Assembly: GCF_014836635.1 (NCBI RefSeq)
Contig: NZ_JACSQL010000018.1
Location: 1 to 62,875, forward strand
Direction: 5' to 3'
DNA: 62,875 nucleotides
From: Paenibacillus gallinarum
GTDB lineage: Bacteria; Bacillota; Bacilli; Paenibacillales; Paenibacillaceae
The notes under the pieces were generated by a model. The model saw nothing but the letters and a program-made list of their open reading frames with translations, had not been told where the DNA came from and made no database searches. Position numbers and translations under genes: made by a program. The stretch's first letter is position 1; each line of letters begins with the position of its first letter. Of the stretch, positions 52,345 through 60,524 are shown piece by piece.

Positions 52345-52710
52345 ATGGCATACCAAAAGTTGGGTCGTAACTCCAGTGCTCGTAAAGCATTGTTCCGTGA
52401 CCTCGTAACGGATCTGTTCTTATATGAGCGCATTCAAACGACGGAAGCGAAAGCGAAAGAAGTTCGTTCTATCGCTGAGAAATTGATCACTAAAGCTAAA
52501 AAAGGTGATTTGCACGCACGTCGTCAAGTTGCTGCATATGTGCGCCGTGAAACAATTGATGGTGAACAGGATGCAATTCAAAAACTGTTCAGCGATATTG
52601 CACCACGTTACACTGAGCGTCCAGGTGGATACACTCGTATCATGAAACTGGGACCTCGTCGCGGTGATTCTGCACCTATGGTTTACTTGGAATTAGTAGA
52701 CCGCGTGTAA
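52345..52710 (+). CDS. rplQ: 50S ribosomal protein L17
   Basis: L17 lies near the tunnel exit. The 121-residue protein begins MAYQKLGRNSSARKALFRDL and ends with RRGDSAPMVYLELV. AAGGAGGGG precedes the ATG. It closes the alpha operon; a terminator follows. In many Firmicutes ecfA1-ecfA2-ecfT come next, but here truA does. Confidence 0.97.
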   Translation: MAYQKLGRNSSARKALFRDLVTDLFLYERIQTTEAKAKEVRSIAEKLITKAKKGDLHARRQVAAYVRRETIDGEQDAIQKLFSDIAPRYTERPGGYTRIMKLGPRRGDSAPMVYLELVDRV

Positions 52711-52797
52711 TATTAGGCGAGAGTGAAGGAAGGGTGGACAGGATCTAGGTTCTGAACTGCCCCTTTTTTTCACTTGCGCTACGCTGTAGTTTGGGGA

Positions 52798-52822
52798 GGA
52801 GCTCCGAGAGGAGCTCTTTTTC
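52798..52822 (+). terminator. Terminator between rplQ and truA
   Basis: GAGCTCC pairs with GGAGCTC around GAGA, followed by five T. An upstream CCCCTTTTTTT at 52760-52770 may mark a second, weaker terminator with an imperfect stem. Confidence 0.8.
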
Positions 52823-52888
52823 ATTGTGGTGCTTGCATTCGATACGAAGTGGTTACTGTGATTAGTATGGTATGATGAGGTGAGAATA

Positions 52889-53704
52889 ATGCGGAACATT
52901 TGTATGCGTGTGAATTATGATGGAACGGATTACTTTGGTTTTCAGACACAGCCCATTGGCAACACAATACAGGATGTTATCGAGAAATCGATTAAATATC
53001 TGACTGGAGAGGAAATCAAAATCCATGCCTCAGGACGTACTGATGCTGGGGTCCATGCAAGGGGACAAGTGTTTCACTTTCACACAGAGTCCAAGATTCC
53101 TCTTGAACGCTGGTGCATGGCTCTTAACACAAGACTTCCTGACGACATCCTTATAACAGATGCATATGAAGTACCACTCTCATTTCATTCCCGGCGCTCT
53201 GCCAAAAGAAAAACTTATCGTTATACGATTAATGCGAATCAATTTGCAGATCTATTTAATCGACGAATACAGCTGCACCATCCAGGCAAGCTCGATATTA
53301 AGGCAATGAATGAAAGTCTGCCGTACTTACTAGGTACGCACGACTTTACTTCTTTCGCATCTAGGCATTCAACGAAGGATTCCCATGTCAGGACTTTATA
53401 TGAAGCGCGAATGGACCACGACACTTCCATGTGCAGAGTGGATCATCCGCGAGATCAAGGTATTATTCATATCTATTTGACCGGTAATGGTTTTCTTCAG
53501 CATATGGTGCGAATTATTATCGGTACGCTCTTGGAAATAGGAGAAGGGAAACGTCAGCCTGAAGATATGAAACATATTCTGGCTGCACAAGACCGCTCTG
53601 CAGCTGGTCCTACAGCGGTTAGCAAGGGTTTAATGTTATGGAATGTAGAGTACGAAAATCTCCTAAAAAAAACCTGCGATAATGTCTTGCGAAGTAGCAT
53701 TTAA
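52889..53704 (+). CDS. truA: tRNA pseudouridine(38-40) synthase
   Basis: TruA isomerises uridines 38-40 in the anticodon arm. The 271-residue protein has the catalytic Asp in ASGRTDAGVHARGQ (near residue 51), FHSRRSAKRKTYRY near 101 and FLQHMVRIIIGTLLEIGEG near 200. ATG 52889 is preferred, six bases after GAGGTG; GTG 52880 is inside that site. It is separated from rplQ by a terminator and from rplM by 167 bases. Confidence 0.96.
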   Translation: MRNICMRVNYDGTDYFGFQTQPIGNTIQDVIEKSIKYLTGEEIKIHASGRTDAGVHARGQVFHFHTESKIPLERWCMALNTRLPDDILITDAYEVPLSFHSRRSAKRKTYRYTINANQFADLFNRRIQLHHPGKLDIKAMNESLPYLLGTHDFTSFASRHSTKDSHVRTLYEARMDHDTSMCRVDHPRDQGIIHIYLTGNGFLQHMVRIIIGTLLEIGEGKRQPEDMKHILAAQDRSAAGPTAVSKGLMLWNVEYENLLKKTCDNVLRSSI

Positions 53705-53871
53705 TCGTGTAATATATAAGTTGTGTTTTCTTAATGGCTTTCCCACAGCCCCACTTAAGTAAACAATATGCAACACACGTAAATCCATCAAACTAACAGC
53801 AACTTTTAACGAATATAAATGATAACTATTAATGCGTATTATGAACGCGATATTTAAAGGAGGATCTTTTC

Positions 53872-54309
53872 ATGCGTACCACTTATATGGCTAAGCCTAG
53901 TGAAGTTGAGCGTAACTGGCACATCATTGACGCTGAAGGCAAAACGCTTGGCCGTTTGGCAAGCGAAGCTGCGGCTCTGATCCGCGGTAAACATAAGCCA
54001 CAATTCACTCCACACGTTGACACTGGTGATTTCGTTGTTGTCATCAATGCTGAGAAAATTGTTCTTACAGGTAAGAAAATGGAGAACAAAAAATACTATC
54101 GTCATTCCATGCACCCAGGTGGCCTCAAAGTCACTGTTGCAAAAGACATGGTGAAAAACAAACCTGAACGTATGATCGAACTTGCTGTACACGGCATGCT
54201 TCCTAAAACACGTATGGGTAACCAAATGAAACTTAGATTGAAAGCATATGCTGGCGCTGAACATCCACATGCAGCACAAAAACCTGAAGTTTACGAACTT
54301 CGCGGATAA
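53872..54309 (+). CDS. rplM: 50S ribosomal protein L13
   Basis: L13 is an early assembly protein. The 145-residue protein begins MRTTYMAKPSEVERNWHIID and has AEGKTLGRLASEAAALIRGK and MLPKTRMGNQMKLRLKAYAG. AAAGGAGG lies eight bases before the ATG. A small GCGT/ACGC hairpin sits just before the ribosome site and may be part of a leader, but I cannot identify a named L13 leader. rpsI follows after 19 bases. Confidence 0.97.
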   Translation: MRTTYMAKPSEVERNWHIIDAEGKTLGRLASEAAALIRGKHKPQFTPHVDTGDFVVVINAEKIVLTGKKMENKKYYRHSMHPGGLKVTVAKDMVKNKPERMIELAVHGMLPKTRMGNQMKLRLKAYAGAEHPHAAQKPEVYELRG

Positions 54310-54328
54310 TTAAAAGGAGGACAGTTTC

Positions 54329-54724
54329 ATGGCACAAGTACAATACTATGGGACAGGTCGTCGTAAACATTCGGTAGCTCGTGTTCGCCTTATACCGGGT
54401 GAAGGACGCATTGTCATTAACAAACGTGATATCAACGATTATTTCGGCGGTTTGGAAACACTCAAACTGATCGTTAAACAACCACTTGAACTGACTGAAA
54501 CTACAAGCAACTACGATATTCTCGTTATTGCTCACGGTGGCGGTATTACTGGTCAAGCAGGAGCAATTCGTCACGGTATCTCCCGTGCACTTCTTAAAGT
54601 AGATCCTGAGTACCGTGGAAGCTTGAAAAAAGCTGGCTTCTTAACACGTGACTCACGTATGAAAGAACGTAAAAAATACGGTCTTAAAGCGGCTCGTCGC
54701 GCACCTCAGTTCTCCAAACGTTAA
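54329..54724 (+). CDS. rpsI: 30S ribosomal protein S9
   Basis: S9 has a C-terminal tail that reaches the P-site tRNA. The 131-residue protein begins MAQVQYYGTGRRKHSVARVR and ends GLKAARRAPQFSKR, with the final arginine in place. AAAGGAGG precedes the ATG. It forms a pair with rplM and ends with a very strong terminator. Confidence 0.97.
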   Translation: MAQVQYYGTGRRKHSVARVRLIPGEGRIVINKRDINDYFGGLETLKLIVKQPLELTETTSNYDILVIAHGGGITGQAGAIRHGISRALLKVDPEYRGSLKKAGFLTRDSRMKERKKYGLKAARRAPQFSKR

Positions 54725-54736
54725 TCTGTTCGGATC

Positions 54737-54773
54737 AAAAGTCCTTTCTTCTTCGGAAGAGAGGACTTTTTTT
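54737..54773 (+). terminator. Terminator after rpsI
   Basis: A 12-bp stem (AGTCCTTTCTTC with GAAGAGAGGACT, one G-U pair) closes on a TTCG tetraloop and is followed by seven T. It ends the long ribosomal gene region. Confidence 0.95.
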
Positions 54774-54849
54774 GCTGTTTACATAGTAGGAATATAAGAT
54801 GAATATCAATAATTACTAATAATTCTGACAGTTTGCCTTGGAAATAGCA

Positions 54850-54877
54850 TTGACATCCAACTGGAAATATTTATACT
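54850..54877 (+). promoter_or_regulatory. Promoter of cysH-sat
   Basis: TTGACA and TATACT lie 16 bp apart, 67 bases before cysH. GGAAATA occurs twice, at 54839-54845 just upstream of the -35 and at 54863-54869 in the spacer, which could be repressor half-sites. I see no S-box riboswitch. Confidence 0.75.
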
Positions 54878-54944
54878 TAATTGTAATTCATATCATATAT
54901 ATCGGTTTAGTGTAAAAAATATACCCCTGTGGGAGGTCTTCATT

Positions 54945-55637
54945 GTGAATCTGTTAGAAAAAGAAGAGTTGGCTAGAGACAAGGCAATTGAACTGGAAGA
55001 TGCTTCTCCAGAAGAGATTATTCGTTACGCTGTAGAGACATTCCCGAACATCACTTTTGCATGTAGTTTTGGTGCGGAAGATGTTGTTTTAGTGGATATG
55101 ATTCAAAAAGTCAGTCCTTCTACCGATATTTTTTATCTTGATACAGACTTTCACTTTAAAGAGACGTATGAAACAAGAGATCGACTTGTAGCACGCTATC
55201 ATATTGATTTCGTTCGAGTGTCTCCGAAATTAACACCAGACGAACAAGCGGCTGCTCATGGTCCAGAACTTTGGAATTCTGAGCCTAACGCTTGCTGTAA
55301 TATTCGCAAAGTAGAACCGCTTACCCGTATTTTATCCCAATATGATGCGTGGATTACTGGCATCCGCCGAGATCAAGCCCCGACTCGTGCTAACTCTAAG
55401 AAGGTAGAGTATGATACGAAATTTGGACTTATGAAATTCAACCCAATTGCCGGATGGACTAATGAGGATGTGTGGAAATACATTAATGAAAATAATCTGA
55501 TTTATAATCCATTGCATGATCAAAACTACCCTAGCATTGGCTGTGAACAATGCACTAGACAAGTGATGCCAGGTGAAGATCCGCGCGCTGGGCGTTGGTC
55601 AGGTAATGATAAGACCGAATGTGGGCTTCATAAATAA
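54945..55637 (+). CDS. cysH: Phosphoadenylyl/adenylyl-sulfate reductase
   Basis: The enzyme reduces activated sulfate to sulfite. The 230-residue protein has the PP-loop-like FACSFGAEDVVLVDM near 39, the CC pair (NACCNIRKVEPL near 118) and CEQC near 202, the four cysteines that bind a 4Fe-4S cluster in enzymes able to use APS, plus the catalytic cysteine in KTECGLHK at the end. The GTG start follows GGGAGG. It forms a pair with sat. Use of APS rather than PAPS is inferred from the cysteines. Confidence 0.93.
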   Translation: MNLLEKEELARDKAIELEDASPEEIIRYAVETFPNITFACSFGAEDVVLVDMIQKVSPSTDIFYLDTDFHFKETYETRDRLVARYHIDFVRVSPKLTPDEQAAAHGPELWNSEPNACCNIRKVEPLTRILSQYDAWITGIRRDQAPTRANSKKVEYDTKFGLMKFNPIAGWTNEDVWKYINENNLIYNPLHDQNYPSIGCEQCTRQVMPGEDPRAGRWSGNDKTECGLHK

Positions 55638-55687
55638 CATATCTATCACGTTGCTAAAGTGTGTATAGACTATAGGGAGATGAGATC

Positions 55688-56857
55688 ATGGCATCGATAT
55701 TACCTCACGGTGGTACATTAGTGAATCGAATTGTAGAAGATAAGAATCGGGAAGAATTACTTCAAACCGCAGAGAAACTAAGAAAATTACCGATTAGCAA
55801 CTGGACCATTTCTGATCTTGATCTCATAGGGGTAGGAGCTTTTTCTCCGCTTACGGGCTTTATGAATGAAGCAGACTATCAGTCCGTGATTGAAGGAATG
55901 AGACTTTCGGATGGCACCGTTTGGAGTATACCTATTACGCTTGACGTTGATCGGGATACGGCACAAACCCTCCAAATTGGTGAGACCATTGCACTTACAG
56001 GTCAAGAGGACAATGTTATATACGGCACCCTCAAGATAGAGAGTATTTATGAAGTTGATCATGATAAAGAGGCGAAGAATGTTTATAAGACAAATGATCA
56101 GGAACATCCAGGGGTAAAAAAGCTGTTTGAACGTTCTGTCTTTTATATTGGCGGTCCCATCTTCGTGTTAAACCGTAAACAACCTGCTAAATTTAATGAG
56201 TTCTACTTTGACCCCCAACAAACACGGCAACTTTTTCAACAAAATGGCTGGAAAACGATTGTTGGTTTCCAAACACGGAACCCTGTTCACCGTGCCCATG
56301 AGTATATCCAAAAAAGCGCCATGGAGATTGTAGATGCATTATTCCTTAATCCGCTGGTAGGCGAAACAAAATCAGACGACGTTCCCGCCGATGTTCGTAT
56401 GAACAGTTATCTAGCGCTGCTTGAGAATTATTATCCTGCCGATCGCACCTTTTTAGGTGTCTTTCCAGCAGCAATGCGTTATGCGGGCCCTAGAGAGGCT
56501 ATTTTCCACGCGATTGTACGCAAAAACTATGGATGTACTCATTTTATTGTTGGTCGGGATCACGCTGGAGTAGGAGACTACTACGGTACCTATGAGGCTC
56601 AAGAGATATTTACTAACTTTACAAGAGAGGAACTGGGGATTACTCCTCTTTTCTTTGAACATAGCTTCTTTTGTTTAAAATGTGGCAACATGGCTTCTGC
56701 CAAAACATGCCCGCATAGTAAAGAAGATCATATGACCTTGTCGGGTACCAAAGTTAGAGCTCTTCTCCGTGATGGCAAGTGCCCGCCGCCTGAATTCACA
56801 CGTCCAGAAGTGGCCCAAATATTGATTGAAGGTATGACGGAACACGTTACGTCTTAG
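55688..56857 (+). CDS. sat: Sulfate adenylyltransferase
   Basis: Sat makes APS from sulfate and ATP, the substrate for CysH. The 389-residue single-chain form has VGFQTRNPVHRAHEY near 196 (the QxRN and HxxH nucleotide motifs), VGRDHAGVGDYYG near 287 and a CxxC-x-CxH-like segment FCLKCGNMASAKTCPHSKED near 335. GGGAGATGAG precedes the ATG. It lies 50 bases after cysH. A hairpin with T-run follows, which also contains the cwlD ribosome site. Confidence 0.95.
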   Translation: MASILPHGGTLVNRIVEDKNREELLQTAEKLRKLPISNWTISDLDLIGVGAFSPLTGFMNEADYQSVIEGMRLSDGTVWSIPITLDVDRDTAQTLQIGETIALTGQEDNVIYGTLKIESIYEVDHDKEAKNVYKTNDQEHPGVKKLFERSVFYIGGPIFVLNRKQPAKFNEFYFDPQQTRQLFQQNGWKTIVGFQTRNPVHRAHEYIQKSAMEIVDALFLNPLVGETKSDDVPADVRMNSYLALLENYYPADRTFLGVFPAAMRYAGPREAIFHAIVRKNYGCTHFIVGRDHAGVGDYYGTYEAQEIFTNFTREELGITPLFFEHSFFCLKCGNMASAKTCPHSKEDHMTLSGTKVRALLRDGKCPPPEFTRPEVAQILIEGMTEHVTS

Positions 56858-56893
56858 ATTTCATAAGTTTGTCCATATGAACGGTATATTTGT

Positions 56894-56950
56894 CCACCTC
56901 GTCCCATATAGATCATTATGGTCATTTATGGGATCGGAGGTGGCTTTTTT
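56894..56950 (+). terminator. Terminator-like hairpin that contains the cwlD ribosome binding site
   Basis: CCACCTC (56894-56900) pairs with GAGGTGG (56937-56943), and TCCCATA (56902-56908) pairs with TATGGGA (56927-56933). A C and six T follow directly and end at the cwlD ATG. The structure looks like a terminator for sat, yet its 3' arm is the only Shine-Dalgarno sequence of cwlD (GGAGGTGG, seven bases from ATG). Confidence 0.82.
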
Positions 56951-57706
56951 ATGCGTAAACAGCGTTCAAGCAAATTGATGGTATGGATCCATGTAAGCAC
57001 CATGAAAAAACTGATGATGGGTTTTCTCTTGCTGGCACTCTTTATCTGTATTGCAGTGTATGAGGTCCCGGCATCGAAAACATGGAGTTCGTGGAGCTTG
57101 CCGCTATCAGGTAAGGTAATAGCTCTAGATGCTGGTCATGGAGGACCTGATGGGGGAGCTGTCAGCAAACAAGGGATCATTGAGAAAGATATTAATTTAG
57201 CAGTGGCTCTTTACTTACGTGATTACTTGCAGCAAGCAGGTGCCACAGTGGTGATGACAAGAGAAAGAGATGTGGACCTAGCTCCCCCTGACACCAAATC
57301 TTATTCGAGACGAAAAACAGAAGATTTAAAGCAGCGAGTTAAAATGATTAATGACAAAAAAGCAGATCTTTTCATTACGATCCATATGAACAGTATTCCT
57401 TCAAACCGCTGGAGTGGTGCTCAAGTATTCTATTACCCTAATCATGAGGATAATGCAGATTTTGCTGCGCTTGTACAAGATGAGATAAGAAGGAATCTTG
57501 AGAACACAGACCGAATAGCCAAAACAGTAAACACTGTATATCTGCTGCAAGCGCTAAAAATGCCAGCGGTATTAGTAGAAGTTGGTTTTCTTTCTCATCC
57601 TGAGGAGTCTAGACTTCTTGCGGAAGAAGAGTATCAACGCAAAGTGGCTGCTTCGGTGTACAAAGGGATTTTAAGATACACGTCTGGTGAAAAAATGAAA
57701 AAGTAA
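56951..57706 (+). CDS. cwlD: N-acetylmuramoyl-L-alanine amidase CwlD
   Basis: CwlD removes peptide side chains from spore cortex glycan, a step toward muramic lactam that lets germination enzymes act. The 251-residue protein has an N-terminal membrane anchor (near residues 20-40) and an Amidase_3 domain with zinc ligands in DAGHGGPDGGA (near 62), the Glu of EKDINLAVALYL, HMNSIPS and a C-terminal EVGFLSHPEE. ATG 56951 is used; an upstream start would begin inside the hairpin. salA follows. PdaA, its partner in lactam formation, is not in this window. Confidence 0.93.
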   Translation: MRKQRSSKLMVWIHVSTMKKLMMGFLLLALFICIAVYEVPASKTWSSWSLPLSGKVIALDAGHGGPDGGAVSKQGIIEKDINLAVALYLRDYLQQAGATVVMTRERDVDLAPPDTKSYSRRKTEDLKQRVKMINDKKADLFITIHMNSIPSNRWSGAQVFYYPNHEDNADFAALVQDEIRRNLENTDRIAKTVNTVYLLQALKMPAVLVEVGFLSHPEESRLLAEEEYQRKVAASVYKGILRYTSGEKMKK

Positions 57707-57726
57707 GCCCTCCGCACCTCGGTGAG

Positions 57727-57735
57727 TGATATAAT
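57727..57735 (+). promoter_or_regulatory. Candidate extended -10 promoter for salA
   Basis: TGATATAAT is an extended, perfect -10 box 65 bases before salA. No -35 is obvious. Confidence 0.5.
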
Positions 57736-57800
57736 GGACGTGTATGAGAAAGATCTGAGTGAAATACATGCCAATAGACTAAAGCTGAGGTGCAATTATC

Positions 57801-58910
57801 ATGTTATCAAGAGATCAGGTACTAGAAGTGCTTTCTACCTTGCAAGAGCCTATGAGCGGTCTGTTATTTACAGATTTGCAGTTTATTCGGGATATCATGG
57901 TAAAAGAGGACAGTGTGGCTTTAACCTTGATTTGTTTGACCGATGATGAAAACGTTCGCAATATACTAAAAAATAATGTCACAGCTCTTCTTCAGGAAGC
58001 GGGCGTACAAGAGGTCCATGTAAGAATGCGCCTTGCATCAGCTGCGGAAAAAGAATCCCTCCCTAGCTCTGAACAGAAATCAACAAAAGAAACGGAACCT
58101 GCCGATGATGAAGTACTTGTAAAAGGACACGCGGCTGGTATGGAGTCTCATGAATTGCTCGATCCCAAATCCGGAGTTACCTTTATAGCTATTGCTAGTG
58201 GTAAAGGAGGAGTAGGGAAATCAACGGTCACCGTTAACTTGGCTGTTGCGCTGGCGAGACAAGGCAAAAAAGTAGGGATCATAGATGCGGATATCTATGG
58301 ATTTAGTATCCCAGATATGATGGGCATTGAAGATGCGCCTGTACTGATAGATGGAGTAATTGAGCCGGTTGAGCGTTTTGGTGTGAAAGTGATGTCTATG
58401 GGATTCTTTGTACAAGAGAACAGCCCTGTCATTTGGAGAGGGCCGATGCTTGGCAAGATGTTGCGACAATTTTTTAGTGATGTAAATTGGGGGGATTTAG
58501 ATTATATGATCCTTGATTTGCCTCCGGGTACAGGGGATGTCGCGCTAGACGTACACCAAATGATTCCGCAAAGCAAAGAAATTATAGTAACGACACCGCA
58601 TGCCACTGCGGCATTTGTTGCTGCCAGAGCAGGGGCTATGGCCATTCAAACCAATCATGAATTGCTTGGAGTAATAGAAAATATGGCTTACTACGAGTGT
58701 AGTGCATGTGGTACAAAAGATTATGTATTTGGAAGAGGTGGAGGAGGGCGACTAGCAGAAAGCTTGCACACGGAGCTTCTTGCTCAAATCCCATTGGGTT
58801 CTCCCGATAATCATATATCTGAGCCGGATTTTTCGCCCTCAGTATATAAGGAAAATACAGAGATCGGCAAAATATATGATGAAGTAGCCAAACATCTAAT
58901 TACAGGCTAA
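57801..58910 (+). CDS. salA: Mrp/NBP35-family ATP-binding protein, SalA-like
   Basis: The 369-residue protein has an N-terminal MIP18-like domain (residues 1-90), a charged linker, and a deviant Walker A P-loop GKGGVGKST near 134. LDLPPGTGDVALDV and a CSAC pair near 297, typical of Mrp iron-sulfur carriers, follow. Bacillus SalA, at this locus, regulates scoC; other family members carry Fe-S clusters. Which role holds here is open. GAGGTGC precedes the ATG. It lies between cwlD and gerD as in Bacillus. Confidence 0.9.
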   Translation: MLSRDQVLEVLSTLQEPMSGLLFTDLQFIRDIMVKEDSVALTLICLTDDENVRNILKNNVTALLQEAGVQEVHVRMRLASAAEKESLPSSEQKSTKETEPADDEVLVKGHAAGMESHELLDPKSGVTFIAIASGKGGVGKSTVTVNLAVALARQGKKVGIIDADIYGFSIPDMMGIEDAPVLIDGVIEPVERFGVKVMSMGFFVQENSPVIWRGPMLGKMLRQFFSDVNWGDLDYMILDLPPGTGDVALDVHQMIPQSKEIIVTTPHATAAFVAARAGAMAIQTNHELLGVIENMAYYECSACGTKDYVFGRGGGGRLAESLHTELLAQIPLGSPDNHISEPDFSPSVYKENTEIGKIYDEVAKHLITG

Positions 58911-58947
58911 AGTTTATAATTAAAGAAAATCATATAAGATTATACTC

Positions 58948-58980
58948 AAAAGGCCAAGCGATCCGCTTGGCCTTGTTTTT
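58948..58980. terminator. Bidirectional terminator between salA and gerD
   Basis: AAGGCCAAGCG pairs with CGCTTGGCCTT, with T-rich sequence on the right and A-rich on the left, so it can serve both converging genes. Confidence 0.9.
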
Positions 58981-59011
58981 CCTGAATAAGTTACTACAAG
59001 GTAATACTTAG

Positions 59012-59785
59012 TTAACTACCGCTACCACTGCCCTCACCACCACTACTACTGCCGCCTTCTTCCTTTTTACCACCTTGGCTCTTGGATTGGTCTTTCTTTT
59101 CTTGATCTCCTCCAGCACCTTCGCTTTGTTTAGGCTGAAGTTCTTCTTTGACGACTGACTTTAACAGCTCCATAACTTCCATCCGAAAAATAGGATTTTG
59201 CATGGCTTCCTGCATAACACTCATTGTCTGTTTACGATAATCTGCCGTTTGGGTTAGTTGTAATAACATTTTAGTCATTTCGGGCGATTTTAATATATCT
59301 TCCATTGATTTTTGATAGGAGGGATCTTTAATGAGTTCCATATGAATTTGTTTACTTTGGGAATTGACTACTTTAGCAAAATCCCCGGCAAATTTTGGAT
59401 CTTTCATAATTTCCTCAAATACTTTTTTATATTCAGGAGAAGACAAGGTATCTTTAACGGCCACTCTGATTTCATCTGAAGAGCTCTGTGCAGTGAGCAT
59501 TTTTATTCCTAACCCTTTAGATGTATTTACTGAACCACTTGAATTGTTTCCCGAACCTGCTTCGCTGGATGAGCCTTGGCCCGAACTACTTTCTCCGAGA
59601 AGAGCTTCTTCCAGAGCTTTTTTACCTTCATCGCTTTTTAGAATATCAATGACCATTGTCTTTGTTTCTTTATAACTCCCCTGCGGAGCAGCACTTGGAT
59701 TATCAGACCCGCAACCGGATAAAAATAAAGCCAGACCTCCTGCAATACATAAACATTTAATGCTATGCCACTTCAATTGCTTCAC
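59012..59785 (-). CDS. gerD: Spore germination lipoprotein GerD
   Basis: GerD is an inner-membrane lipoprotein needed to cluster germinant receptors in spores. The 257-residue form starts at GTG 59785 near AGGGGA and has a signal peptide ending in the lipobox LSGC. Then come KETKTMVIDILKSDEGKKAL, a serine/glycine linker, a long helical core (SPEYKKVFEEIMKDPKFAGD) and a glycine/serine-rich tail (GGSSSGGEGSGSGS). The start is uncertain because the ribosome site is close; TTG 59776 is an alternative. It is read against the flanking genes. Confidence 0.9.
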   Translation of the reverse strand: MKQLKWHSIKCLCIAGGLALFLSGCGSDNPSAAPQGSYKETKTMVIDILKSDEGKKALEEALLGESSSGQGSSSEAGSGNNSSGSVNTSKGLGIKMLTAQSSSDEIRVAVKDTLSSPEYKKVFEEIMKDPKFAGDFAKVVNSQSKQIHMELIKDPSYQKSMEDILKSPEMTKMLLQLTQTADYRKQTMSVMQEAMQNPIFRMEVMELLKSVVKEELQPKQSEGAGGDQEKKDQSKSQGGKKEEGGSSSGGEGSGSGS

Positions 59786-59811
59786 ATCCCCTTTTTCTGA
59801 ATAACTGAATG

Positions 59812-59841
59812 TAGTATGTGGGGCAAGGAAGGGATTTATGT
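59812..59841 (-). promoter_or_regulatory. Candidate sigma-G/F-type promoter of gerD
   Basis: On the minus strand, CATACTA (59818-59812) fits the CATNNTA -10 of forespore sigma factors. ACATA (59841-59837) lies 18 bp upstream, close to the GHATR -35. gerD is a forespore gene in Bacillus, which supports this. Confidence 0.5.
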
Positions 59842-59904
59842 CTGTAAAGCCATGGTGTTTTTTAGAGATCGTTGGTAAAATAAACACTTGGAGGTGGAAA
59901 AGTT

Positions 59905-60507
59905 TTGAATTTAAGGAAATGGTTTAATTTATTTTGGCAAACCTTATGTATTGGCGGGATCGCGTCATTAATAACGGGACTAATACTCACCACGGGGGAG
60001 TACAAGCCATCAAGTACTGCAGATTTCCTATTGTATCTACTTATCTTATTCGGAGCGGGTATGATGATTAGTGTCTACTCACAGCTTGGCTTTTTCGCTT
60101 ACTTAATCCTTAATTATATGGGGAGAGGCACATTTTCTATAAAAACATGGAATTACATTCAGTTAGCGCTAACGATTCTTGCCTTACTTGAATTAATGTT
60201 CTTCCGTATATTTATGGATAACAGTAAAACGGGGTTTACAGATATGCTGCTTAGTTTGATTATTTTAGCGACTGCACTTGTAACCGCATATTTTAAAGTA
60301 AAAGCTACAAATAGTAATGCCCTAATACCGACTTTATTTTTCATGATCGCTTTGACCATAGTGGAGACCATTGGTGTATTAAATATTGGGGAAAATGCAG
60401 CTACTACGTTTACCGTGATTCCGCTTCTTGCTTGTAATACATATCAAATTCTTATGCTTCACCGAATTGTACCAAGAACGGATTCCAAAGCAAAAGAGCT
60501 AACTTAA
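59905..60507 (+). CDS. kbaA: KinB signalling pathway activator KbaA
   Basis: KbaA is a membrane protein that helps the KinB sensor kinase feed the sporulation phosphorelay in Bacillus. The 200-residue protein is very hydrophobic, with about six membrane segments, and begins MNLRKWFNLFWQTLCIGGIA. The start is TTG, seven bases after GGAGGTGG. It lies between gerD and pdaB, the same order as in Bacillus. kinB itself is not in the window. A shared terminator overlaps its stop codon. Confidence 0.88.
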   Translation: MNLRKWFNLFWQTLCIGGIASLITGLILTTGEYKPSSTADFLLYLLILFGAGMMISVYSQLGFFAYLILNYMGRGTFSIKTWNYIQLALTILALLELMFFRIFMDNSKTGFTDMLLSLIILATALVTAYFKVKATNSNALIPTLFFMIALTIVETIGVLNIGENAATTFTVIPLLACNTYQILMLHRIVPRTDSKAKELT

Positions 60508-60524
60508 GCGTTAGCTCTTTTTGT
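60493..60524. terminator. Bidirectional terminator between kbaA and pdaB
   Basis: AAAGAGCTAAC pairs with GTTAGCTCTTT around TTAAGC. T and A runs on the two sides allow use in both directions. The kbaA stop codon lies in the loop. Confidence 0.9.

Noticed and set aside
52868..52876. TGGTATGAT as an extended -10 promoter for truA
   Set aside because: Transcription would begin at or after the truA ribosome site, so it cannot serve the chosen start.
53705..53871. L13 leader RNA before rplM
   Set aside because: Only a short GCGT/ACGC stem near the ribosome site is visible; it is not enough to claim the known leader class.
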